Source of the DNA: Hungatella sp. UBA4396
GTDB lineage: Bacteria > Bacillota > Clostridia > Lachnospirales > Lachnospiraceae
Reading direction: 5' to 3'
Length of the DNA stretch: 64,000 nucleotides
Assembly: GCA_002389905.1 (NCBI GenBank)
Contig: DGRE01000052.1
Location: 1 to 64,000, forward strand
In this document: positions 1 to 9,272 of the stretch, piece by piece
Position numbering within the stretch: position 1 is the first letter of the stretch
How the letters are laid out: every line of letters begins with the position of its first letter
The notes under the pieces: generated by a model
What the model was told of the DNA's origin: nothing
The model's database searches: none
Seen by the model: the letters and a program-made list of their open reading frames with translations, nothing else
Made by a program: the position numbers and the translations under genes

Positions 1-3000
1 CCGTTACTCCAGCCAATGTCTGGGATGGTGCAAGTGTTCCTGATGTGATTGCTGCCGTTTCTTTTTTCAACGCTGTACCGTCATACACCTTGCTGGCACT
101 GTCTGCTGTGATAGTTACCTGCCTCCGTGTAATAGTCAATTTTCCAGGTAGTGTTGTAATGTTATACTGGCTTGTTACATTGTTACCATTACGAGTAATT
201 ATAACTCCTTTTTCGGCGATAGGATTATTATTTTCCGCACTTTGACTTACATTGGTAATACTCCCCGTTGTAGTAATATATATATCATCACCAACCCGTA
301 AACCTGAAGGTCTTTCGAACGCATCACTTTTCAATGGGGTTCCATCATAGGGCTTTGATGCAGGACTTGGCTTTACTGTAATTGCCTTTTTCTGCTTATA
401 GTACAATTCTAAAGCGAGACTTTTATCTCCAACAACTTCTCCTGAAAGAACATTATTTTCATTTTCCCCATCAAAGAAATAACCATCAAAAACTTTGCTT
501 ATATCTGCATTTACCTTTGTTCCAGTTGTTTCAGACACTTCTTCTGTCTTATCTGGATCTATGGTAAAGGTTCCATTATTCTGTTCAAAATAATATCGGA
601 TTTCATACGAAGCAGCCCCTGGTGTCCATACTGCATACAAATTAACCTCATTCGCCGGCATCGTAAATGCTGCATTCGCCTGATGTTCCACTGATCCATC
701 TTCTGTTCTAGCCCATCCTGCAAAATCATACCCTTGCCTGGTAGGTGCATTCCCCAATATTACACTCTGTCCGGAGTAATAAAAACCGCCTGACGGCATA
801 CCTGTTACAGATCCAGCCGGAGCATTAGCATAATAGGCTAACGGATAAACTGCCTTTTTTGTATACACGACTTCAATTTCAGTTGTGCTCTTAGTAATTA
901 GTGCTTTTGCGTCAGTAACCACACCTTCGTCATATGCAGCAGCCTCTGAACCAATATAATCTGAAAGTTTATTCTTATCGACAGCATCCTCATACGTTAT
1001 TCCTGTAGGGAAACTACCGCTATAAGTCCCTTGCCACACCTTTTGTACAGACTGATCTTCCTTGGTATAATATTTAACATCAATATCTCGATAGCTTTTT
1101 GAGTAAAGAACCTTAATTACTCCGTCTTCGATTACCTTATAAGTTTCAGGCATCTGTTTTCCAGAATCATATCCTGACGGCAGTGACGATAAATATTTAT
1201 CCAGGTAACTTCCATCCTCATAAGTGGACAGATCAATGATTTCTCCTAAAGAAAGATTCTTAATTACCGCTGTACCAATGGGAGTTCCTTCAAAATTATC
1301 CTTATAATATTTAACCGTTACTCCATATCCGCTGGCTTTTACAAAGCCTAAGTCCAAAGCGTCCATGCCGCCGCCTGTTGCATATTCCCCAACAAAAACA
1401 TCCAGTACAAATGTGTCTCCGGCTTCGGCCTTGGGATAGTTGCTGGTCAAAGAAGCACCTACATTATCCAGTTCAGCTTCGCAATACCAGCCATCCGTGT
1501 ATGGAATTACGGCACGGTCTGCATGAGTTGCCTCAGTTGCTTTTTTTCCCAAATATTCACTGTTTGGTTCCGTACCAGTCCAAAAAGCCAAATAGCGATC
1601 TTTATTGCTATTTTTAATGGTTTCGCCTTCCTTATAAACAAAAACAAAAATATCATCATTAATGGGAATGATCTTTCCATCGTTGCCCAAATTGCTGTAT
1701 CTATCCTGAGTTACCGTCTGCAGTCTGATATAATCCTGTGCAGAATATCCTTCTGGGATTTTAAAGGTAGTGCGGAACCTTCTTAAATCATACTTATCTT
1801 CTCCACTCCTGAACTTCCAAGTTGCAAAAGCATGATTAAAGCTATGATGCTCCCCTACATAGCCATCATAATAAGTACCTTGATCCCATGCAGGATGTCG
1901 GGGGGTTAACCTATCCATCTGATCCCAGGTAAATTCTCGATTTTTATTATTGTATGACCTGATCTCACTTTCATTTTTTCTATTACCAGCGTCAGAATTA
2001 ATATCATCAGACCGCAGCCAAGTCAGAGTTGACTTCTTCATCTCAGCATAGATAACCTCAACACTGTAATCTTTTTCTATATTCGATATGGTATAAGTGT
2101 TCTTCCCGCTTACACTGCTCAAAGAAATGGTTTCTTTATTCACTCTCAGCATACCCAGTGCATAGTTAGCATCTGGGGTAAACGTTAAGGTAACAGAACC
2201 CTCGGAGGCAATACCGGACATATCCTTTTTCCCATCGCGGGGAATAGTGGTGACAGTGGTTCCATACGTTAAAGTCGTTGTACCCGGACCGTTGCTTTCC
2301 ACACTAACCGTGTATCCTGTCAGGACTATTTGCGGCCATACTTCCACCGAAGCTGCCATCAGCATCCGAGATTTCACTGCCACTTCCCGAACGCCCCAGC
2401 CCTCTAACAGTCTGTATTCAATGATGGTTTCAGCAATGGGATTTTCTTCAAACTGTGCTTTATTTATAATCATGGAGGAAATGTCAGTTACTGCTTCCAC
2501 ACCGTCCATTTTGATTATAGAATCAGAATAATTATAATTACCGTCTTCATCAAAATCTTCATTTTTAAAATCTACAAAGATTCTTTGATAATACTCCTTC
2601 TCATCAGCTGACAGTTTATGGATCACTTGAATCTGATATCCATCCTGTATCTCTGTCTGGTTATAATAAAGCTTAATCAGATTATCGGATTCCAAAGTGA
2701 GATATCCTTCTTCTGACATATCTTCCAGCTGAAAATATGCGAATTCATATCCAGAGATTTCATCTGCAAATCCTGTGACATCAACTTCATCACCAACCTC
2801 ATAGCTGCTGTTTTCAACATTATATACAGCGTCAGGTTTGATTTTCTCATGATCTTCTGCTTTCAGGAACTGTACAGTCACTGCAGCATTGGAAGAAGAA
2901 GCAATTGTTTCTGTGTTCTTCATAAGCTCATTGAGGCGAATTACAAACGCTCTTGCAGTATAGTTATCTTCCAGATCGATCAAATCAAAACTCTTTCCTT

Positions 3001-4027
3001 TGTCACTTATAAAGAAATTATCTCCCTCTTCTTCAGTTTCAGGCTCAGCCTCAGAAGGAGTCCCCTCTTCTAAAGCAGTAATATCTGACGAAGTAAGAAC
3101 AGAAAGCACATGCCGTGAAATAGACGCTTGGGCTCCACTTCCTTCATCGGAATATCCACTGTCAGTATCTTCTGATTCAGATACACCATCATCAGAAGAA
3201 CCGGTATCAGAATCTTCACTTCCAGTATCAGCGTCATCGGAAGCCTCTTCTGAATCAGCCTGACCTTCATCATCTGCTGTCTCATCAGATCCGGACTCTG
3301 TTCCGCTTCCTTCTTCAGTGTCTTCAGTTCCGTCTTCTGCTTCACTACTTTCTTCTACATTACCATCTTCTTCTGTTTCTTCCGTACTACCAGTTTCTTC
3401 CGCGTCTTCAGTTTCGTCAACAGCCTCTGACTCCTCTTCCGCTTCTGTTTCCTCAGGATTTACAACACCCTCATCAGGAACCGGAAGCTCCGGCTGTACT
3501 TCCGGAACATTTGGAATAGCTTCTGCCCCTTCAGAAAATGCCTTCACACTAACCTTCTGGGTCAGGTAGCCATCAATATTGGAACGGAATGTAATCTTTT
3601 CATCAGATTCATTCAGATAAAGGAAAATGACTTCCTCATCACCTGTCAGCAAATACTCTCCATCGGTATCTGCTGTCCGGATAAACATGCGAAGCTCTGC
3701 TCCATCAGCACTGGCTTCCTCATCCAGGTAATAATCCGGACTGAATTCATACACGCGGCCTTTGCCGAACAACTTTTCATATTCCCGTTTCAGAGACTGA
3801 TCTTCATCTCCCAGACCCAGATCATCAACCTGAAAAGTTTCTCCTGCATCGATAGCTGCCTGTGCAGAATTTCGCAGATCCTCTCCACTTATCATAAAAA
3901 TAGCATTTCCACTATCGAATGCCTTTTCTACATCCGCCCACGATACCATATTGAATGATGTCATAGTCAGACAAAGCGCGAGGAAACCTGCAAGACTTTG
4001 CCGTAATTTTCTTCTTAACTGTTTCAT
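1..4027 (-). CDS. Large secreted repeat-containing surface protein (partial, C-terminus outside window)
   Basis: An open frame of at least 1342 codons runs from an ATG at 4027, behind an AAAGGAGAG ribosome binding site, off the left edge. Residues 1-31 form a signal peptide (basic start, hydrophobic core, Ala before Asp). Residues about 180-292 are an extreme Glu/Asp/Ser/Thr-rich linker. Further on are short extracellular-type modules: MucBP-like segments with VKYY and VVYTKK strands (about 930-1040), an InlB/Flg_new-type repeat near 1080-1130 (GYDFAGW, NLYAVW), and two MBG-type modules at the visible end carrying KPYDGT and KVYDGT. This is the architecture of large cell-wall-associated adhesins of Clostridia. 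The sorting or anchoring signal must lie past the edge, so anchoring is unknown. No enzyme domain was recognised. The ligand is unknown. Confidence 0.85.
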   Translation of the reverse strand, partial: MKQLRRKLRQSLAGFLALCLTMTSFNMVSWADVEKAFDSGNAIFMISGEDLRNSAQAAIDAGETFQVDDLGLGDEDQSLKREYEKLFGKGRVYEFSPDYYLDEEASADGAELRMFIRTADTDGEYLLTGDEEVIFLYLNESDEKITFRSNIDGYLTQKVSVKAFSEGAEAIPNVPEVQPELPVPDEGVVNPEETEAEEESEAVDETEDAEETGSTEETEEDGNVEESSEAEDGTEDTEEGSGTESGSDETADDEGQADSEEASDDADTGSEDSDTGSSDDGVSESEDTDSGYSDEGSGAQASISRHVLSVLTSSDITALEEGTPSEAEPETEEEGDNFFISDKGKSFDLIDLEDNYTARAFVIRLNELMKNTETIASSSNAAVTVQFLKAEDHEKIKPDAVYNVENSSYEVGDEVDVTGFADEISGYEFAYFQLEDMSEEGYLTLESDNLIKLYYNQTEIQDGYQIQVIHKLSADEKEYYQRIFVDFKNEDFDEDGNYNYSDSIIKMDGVEAVTDISSMIINKAQFEENPIAETIIEYRLLEGWGVREVAVKSRMLMAASVEVWPQIVLTGYTVSVESNGPGTTTLTYGTTVTTIPRDGKKDMSGIASEGSVTLTFTPDANYALGMLRVNKETISLSSVSGKNTYTISNIEKDYSVEVIYAEMKKSTLTWLRSDDINSDAGNRKNESEIRSYNNKNREFTWDQMDRLTPRHPAWDQGTYYDGYVGEHHSFNHAFATWKFRSGEDKYDLRRFRTTFKIPEGYSAQDYIRLQTVTQDRYSNLGNDGKIIPINDDIFVFVYKEGETIKNSNKDRYLAFWTGTEPNSEYLGKKATEATHADRAVIPYTDGWYCEAELDNVGASLTSNYPKAEAGDTFVLDVFVGEYATGGGMDALDLGFVKASGYGVTVKYYKDNFEGTPIGTAVIKNLSLGEIIDLSTYEDGSYLDKYLSSLPSGYDSGKQMPETYKVIEDGVIKVLYSKSYRDIDVKYYTKEDQSVQKVWQGTYSGSFPTGITYEDAVDKNKLSDYIGSEAAAYDEGVVTDAKALITKSTTEIEVVYTKKAVYPLAYYANAPAGSVTGMPSGGFYYSGQSVILGNAPTRQGYDFAGWARTEDGSVEHQANAAFTMPANEVNLYAVWTPGAASYEIRYYFEQNNGTFTIDPDKTEEVSETTGTKVNADISKVFDGYFFDGENENNVLSGEVVGDKSLALELYYKQKKAITVKPSPASKPYDGTPLKSDAFERPSGLRVGDDIYITTTGSITNVSQSAENNNPIAEKGVIITRNGNNVTSQYNITTLPGKLTITRRQVTITADSASKVYDGTALKKETAAITSGTLAPSQTLAGVT

Positions 4028-4461
4028 AACGGCTCTCCTTTCCATACATTGTCTAAATTTAATAAGGTATATTCAGGGGCAAAAAACAGGCCCCTCTTTT
4101 TCGTATCGTATACACCCCTTCTCCCCCCTTATCTTTATGCGGAAGAAAATAACACTAAACCAATAACAAAGAGTTCCCGCTGAACGCAGCGTTATACATA
4201 AAATCTTCCATTTTTTACTTCTACGAACATATCATACCAAAACTAAATTACATTTCGGTTACATCCACAAGTTTCTTATAACTTTTTTAATATTTTCTTT
4301 CTTATTGCTTACAACATCTTTACGCCAGCTCCCTTTTTCTGAATCCCCCTGTTCGCTTGTATATAAATTAAAATTATAATATAATAAACATAAGTTCTGT
4401 CAATCTTCGGAACAATAATAAGGTTTGATTTTCCTATAGGGAAAAAGAAAGGAGTCAGCTT
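4028..4461. other. 434-bp divergent intergenic region
   Basis: AT-rich gap between the divergent surface-protein and DsbA-like genes, with no credible reading frame. It holds the plus-strand promoter listed separately. On the minus strand an extended -10 (TGGTATGAT, 4231-4239) without a recognisable -35 could serve the surface protein. A short inverted repeat, GGGGC at 4076-4080 and GCCCC at 4090-4094, lies in the surface-protein leader and is followed on the plus strand by TCTTTTT. Confidence 0.5.
4357..4385 (+). promoter_or_regulatory. Predicted sigma-A promoter of the DsbA-like gene
   Basis: TTGTAT at 4357-4362, a 17-nt spacer and TATAAT at 4380-4385, giving a leader of about 70 nt before the start at 4462. 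The surrounding sequence is very AT-rich, so a chance match is possible. Confidence 0.5.
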
Positions 4462-5076
4462 ATGGATAAGAATGAGAAAAAGAAAGTGGAAGTATTTTTT
4501 GATTATATCTGCCCATTTTGCTATGCAGGGCTAAAATTTTTTGAGGATTTACTTCCGGAATATGACATAGAAATAGAATGGAGGGCCGTAGAGGCTCATC
4601 CCAAATCAGAACCCCAGCATGATCTTTCCGGTCACATGGAAACCTGGGAGCGGAAAATAAGGCCTCTGGTTCTTCAGGCCGGACTGGAACTGAACTCCCC
4701 TGTTTCCCCTGTCCCCAGAAGCGACAAGGCTTTTGAGGCAATGCACTATATTATAGACCATGAGGGAAATGTGGAGGAATACCACAAAAATATGTTCAGG
4801 ACCATGTTCGTGGATCAAAAAGATGTGGAAGACATTTCCGTCATCCTAACCTGCGCACAAAATTGCGGTATCAATCCATCAGATCTGGAAACCGCTTTAA
4901 AATACAGAACTTATTCTGAAAAACAGCAGCAGGCCTTATCCTATGCTTACGGAGACAATGAAATCGCCGTAGTTCCGACTTTCATCAGCGGATCCCACCG
5001 CTTAGATGCTGTGGCAGGAGTAGGTGTTACAAGAGAACAAGTGAAGGAATTTTTAGACAGCCTTTACGAGGATTAG
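4462..5076 (+). CDS. DsbA family (FrnE-like) thioredoxin-fold oxidoreductase
   Basis: A protein of 204 residues with a thioredoxin-type active site C17-P-F-C20 straight after the first beta strand, a helical insertion, and a cis-proline loop (VVPTF) near residue 172. This is the layout of the FrnE / 2-hydroxychromene-2-carboxylate isomerase branch of the DsbA superfamily. No signal peptide is present, so the protein is cytoplasmic and probably a dithiol/disulfide oxidoreductase or glutathione-independent isomerase-like enzyme. The ribosome binding site AAAGGAG lies 8 nt before ATG. It is 35 bp upstream of an aldo/keto reductase on the same strand and probably co-transcribed, which suggests a shared redox role. 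The substrate cannot be read from sequence. Confidence 0.85.
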   Translation: MDKNEKKKVEVFFDYICPFCYAGLKFFEDLLPEYDIEIEWRAVEAHPKSEPQHDLSGHMETWERKIRPLVLQAGLELNSPVSPVPRSDKAFEAMHYIIDHEGNVEEYHKNMFRTMFVDQKDVEDISVILTCAQNCGINPSDLETALKYRTYSEKQQQALSYAYGDNEIAVVPTFISGSHRLDAVAGVGVTREQVKEFLDSLYED

Positions 5077-5111
5077 AAACAATCTTTTGACTATGAGGAG
5101 GATATGGATTC

Positions 5112-6260
5112 ATGAATTACCGCCAACTGGGTAATACAGGCTTAATGGTCAGTGAAATCGGCATGGGGTGTGAAGGCTTTGTGGATAAGCCCTACCAGCA
5201 TATAAAAGATTTTGTAGATGCCATGGAGGCAGGAGGCGTTAACTGCATTGACTTATACACCCCTGACCCTGTGCTCCGCTCCATGCTTGGCCGGGCCTTG
5301 CGGGGCCGCAGGGAAAAATTTGTGCTCCAGGCCCATCTTTGTACAGTCTGGAAAAACGGCCAGTATAAACGCACCAGAGATATGAAAGAAGTTAAAGAAG
5401 GGTTTGAAGATCAGTTAGAACGATTGGAAACCGATCATGTGGAAATCGGCATGATTCATTATGTGGATTCCCTGTCTGATTGGGAAACAGTCAAAGAAGG
5501 GGCTGTTATGGAATATGCCCGGAAACTGAAAGAATCAGGTGTCATCGGCTCCATCGGCCTTTCCAGCCACAACCCGGAGGCTGCCCTGGCTGCTGTAAAC
5601 AGCGGTCTGATTGATGTCCTCATGTTCAGCATCAACCCCTGTTACGATCTTCAGCCTGCCAGTGAAAACTTAGAAGAGCTATGGGATACCAAAAGCTATG
5701 AAAGACCGCTGGTCAACATGGACCCGGACCGTCAGGCTCTTTATGAGATCTGTCAGAGGATGGGTGTGGCTATCACGGTGATGAAAGCATTTGGTGGAGG
5801 CGATCTCTTAAGCGCTGAACTGTCTCCTGCCGGAATGGCACTGACACCTTACCAGTGTCTCCATTATGCCCTGACCCGGCCTGCCGTAGCCACGGTTATG
5901 TCCGGTGCGAGAACCTTAGAGGAGTTGAAGCTCAGCATTTCCTATGTGGATGCGCCTGACAGCGAAAAAGACTATGCCGCTGCTTTTGCTGCACTGCCCA
6001 AGATCAGCTGGAAAGGCCACTGCATGTACTGCGGCCACTGCACCCCATGTCCGGTGGGAATCGATATCGCTGCTGTTACTAAGTTTTTAAATCTGGCAAT
6101 CGCCCAGAACAATATACCGGAAACAGTACGGGAACACTATGGAGTCCTGCCTCACAAAGCGGGAGAATGCATTCGCTGCAAAGCCTGTAACAAACGATGT
6201 CCCTTTGATGTTCCTGCCATGGAGAACATGGAAAAAGCGGCCCAGATGTTTGGGGCATAA
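5112..6260 (+). CDS. Aldo/keto reductase with C-terminal 4Fe-4S ferredoxin domain
   Basis: A protein of 382 residues. The N-terminal 280 residues are an aldo/keto reductase TIM barrel (MNYRQLGNTGLMVSEIGMG opening, GSIGLSSHN strand, VMKAFGGGDL). The C-terminal 80 residues carry two Cys clusters, CMYCGHCTPCPVG and CIRCKACNKRCPF, typical of a 2x[4Fe-4S] ferredoxin module. This fusion is common in anaerobes and is thought to allow ferredoxin-linked rather than purely NAD(P)H-linked reduction; that role is inferred. The gene starts behind TGAGGAGG. It lies between the DsbA-like gene and an AraC-type regulator on the same strand. Confidence 0.9.
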   Translation: MNYRQLGNTGLMVSEIGMGCEGFVDKPYQHIKDFVDAMEAGGVNCIDLYTPDPVLRSMLGRALRGRREKFVLQAHLCTVWKNGQYKRTRDMKEVKEGFEDQLERLETDHVEIGMIHYVDSLSDWETVKEGAVMEYARKLKESGVIGSIGLSSHNPEAALAAVNSGLIDVLMFSINPCYDLQPASENLEELWDTKSYERPLVNMDPDRQALYEICQRMGVAITVMKAFGGGDLLSAELSPAGMALTPYQCLHYALTRPAVATVMSGARTLEELKLSISYVDAPDSEKDYAAAFAALPKISWKGHCMYCGHCTPCPVGIDIAAVTKFLNLAIAQNNIPETVREHYGVLPHKAGECIRCKACNKRCPFDVPAMENMEKAAQMFGA

Positions 6261-6364
6261 CAAAGATAGTTTGTCTCTATGGAAATTCGATATTTTTTAC
6301 ATACAAAAGTCGAGCATTGCCAAAGCAGCTTTGATATGATGTAGAAGCGAAGGGAGGGAAGGCT

Positions 6365-7231
6365 ATGCTGCAGGAACTAAACCGCGCCATTGAGTATATC
6401 GAAGAACATTTGACTGACGAACTGTATCTGGAAAAAATATCTGAGTATGTCGGAATCTCCGATTATCACTTTCGGACGGTATTCTTTTATCTTGCGGGAA
6501 TGACATTGAGTGAGTATATAAAAAGCAGAAGATTGTCGGAAGCCAATAAAGATTTGCTGATGGGAGAAAAGGTCACGGACGTCTCTTATAAATATGGCTA
6601 CGGATCAATGGATGGTTTTGCCCGGGCATTCAAAAAATGGAGCGGATTTTTGCCCTCGGATGTCATAAAAAAAAGGATCAGCAAGCCCTTCCCTAAACTT
6701 TCATTTGTCATCAAAGTCAAAGGAGGAGATACTATGGAATGTAGAATCGAAGAAAAACCGGCGTTTTATCTGGCTGGTGTGAGCAAGCGGGTTCCCATGC
6801 AGTTTGAGGGTGTCAACAATGCCATTGTGGAGCTTGCAATGAGCATTACAAAAGAACAAAGAGAAGAAATGCATGGGCTGCAAAACATGGAACCTTACCA
6901 AATCATCAACGCCTCTTATGAAGCAGACGCCGGCTTTTTGAAAGAAGAAGGTGATCTGACCCATCTGATTGGTGTACTGACCACAAAAGAGGAGGTAAGC
7001 AGCCAATTGGTGAAAGTTCCGGTAGAGGCCTGCACCTGGGTAGTTTTTCCCAACGAAGGGCCGTTTCCCTTCACCCTGCAAAATACCATGGCACGCATCT
7101 ATTCCGAATGGCTGCCCACTTCCGATTATGAGGTCATTAACATACCCGCTTTTTCCTTTTCAAAAATGGATGAGCATAAAAAGGATTACGCTTACAGCGA
7201 AGTTTGGACACCGGTTCGGAAGAAAAAATAA
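6365..7231 (+). CDS. AraC family regulator with GyrI-like effector-binding domain
   Basis: A protein of 288 residues. Residues 1-108 hold the two helix-turn-helix motifs of an AraC/XylS DNA-binding domain (LYLEKISEYVGISDYHFRTVF, then VTDVSYKYGYGSMDGFARAFKKWSG). From about residue 122 (MECRIEEKPAFYLAGVSKRV) a GyrI-like / AraC effector-binding domain follows and ends at the C-terminus. This order, DNA-binding first and small-molecule domain second, is that of the Rob / BmrR-like multidrug sensors. The ribosome binding site is GAAGGGAGG. It is 105 bp downstream of the aldo/keto reductase on the same strand and could regulate that locus, though its operator is not visible. Confidence 0.88.
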   Translation: MLQELNRAIEYIEEHLTDELYLEKISEYVGISDYHFRTVFFYLAGMTLSEYIKSRRLSEANKDLLMGEKVTDVSYKYGYGSMDGFARAFKKWSGFLPSDVIKKRISKPFPKLSFVIKVKGGDTMECRIEEKPAFYLAGVSKRVPMQFEGVNNAIVELAMSITKEQREEMHGLQNMEPYQIINASYEADAGFLKEEGDLTHLIGVLTTKEEVSSQLVKVPVEACTWVVFPNEGPFPFTLQNTMARIYSEWLPTSDYEVINIPAFSFSKMDEHKKDYAYSEVWTPVRKKK

Positions 7232-7270
7232 ATTTATTTGCGTACCATCTGCTTTCGCAACAGAAAGCGT

Positions 7271-7311
7271 AAAACGGCGAGGAAAAATCCTCGCCGTTTT
7301 CTCGCCGTTTT
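7271..7311. terminator. Strong bidirectional terminator
   Basis: A 13-bp perfect stem, AAAACGGCGAGGA (7271-7283) with TCCTCGCCGTTTT (7288-7300), between the convergent AraC regulator and F420-ligase homologue. A-rich and T-rich flanks suit both directions. The 3' arm is partly repeated immediately after (CTCGCCGTTTT, 7301-7311). Confidence 0.85.
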
Positions 7312-7378
7312 ATTATGTCACTGCCCTTTACAGAGACGCTTTCTTTCATAATCACAAAAGCTGACGGATAAAAGAAAC

Positions 7379-8569
7379 CTAGTTTGTAAAGTTGTCAAAA
7401 TAACCCTGGATGTGAATGATAGGGGTTCCCTTATCACCGGAGCCGCTGGTCAAGTCGCACAATGAGCCGATCAAGTCAGTTAAGCGGCGGGGGGTTGTCC
7501 CTTGGGATGCCATATCTCCCACAAGATTCTCTTTCTTATCTTTGATACGGCTCTCAATGGCTTTTTGCAGCGCTTCACCGGAAAGGTCTGCAAAATCATT
7601 GTCCGCAAGATATTTAAGCTTGATCTCATTGGGCGTTCCATTGAGTCCGGGGGTATTGGCTACTGAAACGCAAGGATCAGCCAGCTCCCAGATCTTTCCT
7701 ACCGGGTCCTTAAATGCGCCGTCGCCGTAAACCATGGCTTCCACATGCTTTCCTGTTGCTTCCAGTAACTTTTTCTGGATGTCTTCCACAAGAGGGGTGC
7801 ATTCACGTGGGAAAAGCTTAACCTTATCTTCGGTGGATTTGTTGGAGCCAAGAAGGCCAAAGCGCTCATTATATCCGCTGCCGTCTACGGAAGCGTTGAG
7901 AATGTCGTCAAGTCCGCATACTCTCTCTGCACCGCCTGCCTGGAGAATCCGTTTTGTGCGGGCGCGGGTATGGATATCGCAGCAGAGCACATTTTTGGTG
8001 TAATCCAGGATCACTCTGGAATCATTGGCAAAAATAATCTCGCATTCTGCTCCTTCCGCCCGGACAAGGTCTCCGTAATACTGCACATAATCCACGCCTG
8101 TAAAGGTGTGCTTGTTCTCACCGAACAGTTCCCTGTATTTTTTCAGGGTGAGCACATCGCTGTAAGGGTTTATTCCGGCAGCATCAATCTGGTCCAGAGA
8201 AACCAGTTCATTTCCCACCTCATCGCTGGGATAGCTGAGCATAAGAATCACCTTTTTTGCACCGCGGGCAATACCCTTTAAGCATACAGAAAAACGGTTG
8301 CGGGAAAGGATTGGGAAAATAACCCCGATTGTCTCACCGCCAAGCTTTTGCTTTACATCTGCTGCAATTGCATCAATCGAAGCATAATTTCCCTGAGCCC
8401 GGGCTACCACTGATTCCGTCACTGAAACAATATCCCGGTCACGCAGGGAAAAGCCTTCCTGCTTGGCCGCCTCTAATACACTATCTACAACAATCTGAGA
8501 CAAATCGTCTCCCTCTCTGACAATAGGGCAGCGAATGCCTCTTACTACAGTACCAACTTTACGTTCCAT
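7379..8569 (-). CDS. Coenzyme F420-0:L-glutamate ligase-like protein (CofE/FbiB family)
   Basis: A protein of 396 residues beginning MERKVGTVVRGIRCPIVREGDDLSQIV and containing the family's DRDIVSVTESVVARAQG segment, RNRFSVCLKGIARG, and an acidic metal-binding stretch (VYGDGAFKDPVGKIWELADP). Archaeal and actinobacterial CofE adds glutamate to F420-0. Clostridia of this type are not known to make F420, so the homologue probably ligates an amino acid to another acceptor; its real substrate is unknown. GGAG lies 7 nt before the ATG. It stands alone with a strong terminator at its 3' end. Confidence 0.75.
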   Translation of the reverse strand: MERKVGTVVRGIRCPIVREGDDLSQIVVDSVLEAAKQEGFSLRDRDIVSVTESVVARAQGNYASIDAIAADVKQKLGGETIGVIFPILSRNRFSVCLKGIARGAKKVILMLSYPSDEVGNELVSLDQIDAAGINPYSDVLTLKKYRELFGENKHTFTGVDYVQYYGDLVRAEGAECEIIFANDSRVILDYTKNVLCCDIHTRARTKRILQAGGAERVCGLDDILNASVDGSGYNERFGLLGSNKSTEDKVKLFPRECTPLVEDIQKKLLEATGKHVEAMVYGDGAFKDPVGKIWELADPCVSVANTPGLNGTPNEIKLKYLADNDFADLSGEALQKAIESRIKDKKENLVGDMASQGTTPRRLTDLIGSLCDLTSGSGDKGTPIIHIQGYFDNFTN

Positions 8570-8692
8570 TGTATCATCTCCAAACTTTACGATTTTTCAT
8601 TTACATTATAATATAAAATTCTTTTTCAGGGAAGGTAAATTAAAAAATATTATTAATAAAATTAAGATTCTCTGCATAGGCACACCGTTTCC

Positions 8693-9148
8693 CTATCCTT
8701 TCACCGGTTTCTCCATCACATAATTGGTGAGAACAACTCCCCTTCTCATCACCTGCTGCTCTCTGACCACACCATATCCCCGGGCTTCAAAAAACGGCTT
8801 TGCTGTAATTGAGGCATGGGTTGTAATAGTATTTACCAAAAAACGGGATTCCAGCCTGTCACATAGAGCTGTCGCAATCCCCTGTCCCTGATAATCCTTG
8901 TGAACGAAAAGATGGTCCAGATATCCGGTAGAGTCAATGTCACCGAATCCTACAATATTGCCGTCTTCTGCTGCGACCAGGGTATCATGCTCCAAAAACA
9001 CGGGGTTCCACTGGTCTGCATTTACCGGACCGGCCCATGCATCAAGCTGTTCCTGGGTATAATCCCGGTTGCAGACCCCATGAACCGTATTGAAAAACAA
9101 CTCCACTATTTCCTGTATATCGCCTTCGCAGTACTCCCTTATTTCCAC
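8693..9148 (-). CDS. GNAT family N-acetyltransferase
   Basis: A protein of 151 residues with the GNAT fold signatures: N-terminal IREYCEGDIQEIVELF, strand/acetyl-CoA loop FVHKDYQGQGIATALCDRLE (the Q/RxxGxG/A motif) and a C-terminal FFEARGYGVV strand. The start is placed at GTG 9148, because GGGAGGGG lies 6 nt before it; the in-frame ATG at 9166 overlaps that ribosome binding site. The transferred substrate is unknown. It is transcribed toward the F420-ligase homologue's 5' end, with about 120 bp between. Confidence 0.85.
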   Translation of the reverse strand: MEIREYCEGDIQEIVELFFNTVHGVCNRDYTQEQLDAWAGPVNADQWNPVFLEHDTLVAAEDGNIVGFGDIDSTGYLDHLFVHKDYQGQGIATALCDRLESRFLVNTITTHASITAKPFFEARGYGVVREQQVMRRGVVLTNYVMEKPVKG

Positions 9149-9224
9149 ATCTTCCCCTCCCTTCATTCCTCTATCTTATCATAAAGCAGCTATTTTCTCC
9201 ACTGCAATGACATTGGGCAATTTA

Positions 9225-9263
9225 TAAAAACAGGCAGCCCAGTCACAAAGACAAAGGCCGCCT
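9225..9263 (-). terminator. Terminator of the LysM gene
   Basis: On the minus strand an AGGCGGCC / GGCTGCCT stem (one mismatch; plus-strand 9256-9263 and 9232-9239) is followed by GTTTTTAT, 10 bp after the LysM stop. Confidence 0.6.
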
Positions 9264-9272
9264 TATTTGAAG

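Noticed and set aside
3000..3569. Plus-strand Ser-rich open frames
   Set aside because: They are the antisense of the acidic linker of the surface protein (GAA/GAT codons read as TTC/ATC and TCx), have no ribosome binding site and overlap a coherent long frame.
4076..4094. GGGGC/GCCCC hairpin with T tail on the plus strand
   Set aside because: No plus-strand gene ends here; it lies in the leader of the minus-strand surface gene, where no T run follows. Kept only as a note in the intergenic entry.
6701..7098. Two minus-strand frames inside the AraC regulator gene
   Set aside because: Antisense shadows of a well-supported coding region.
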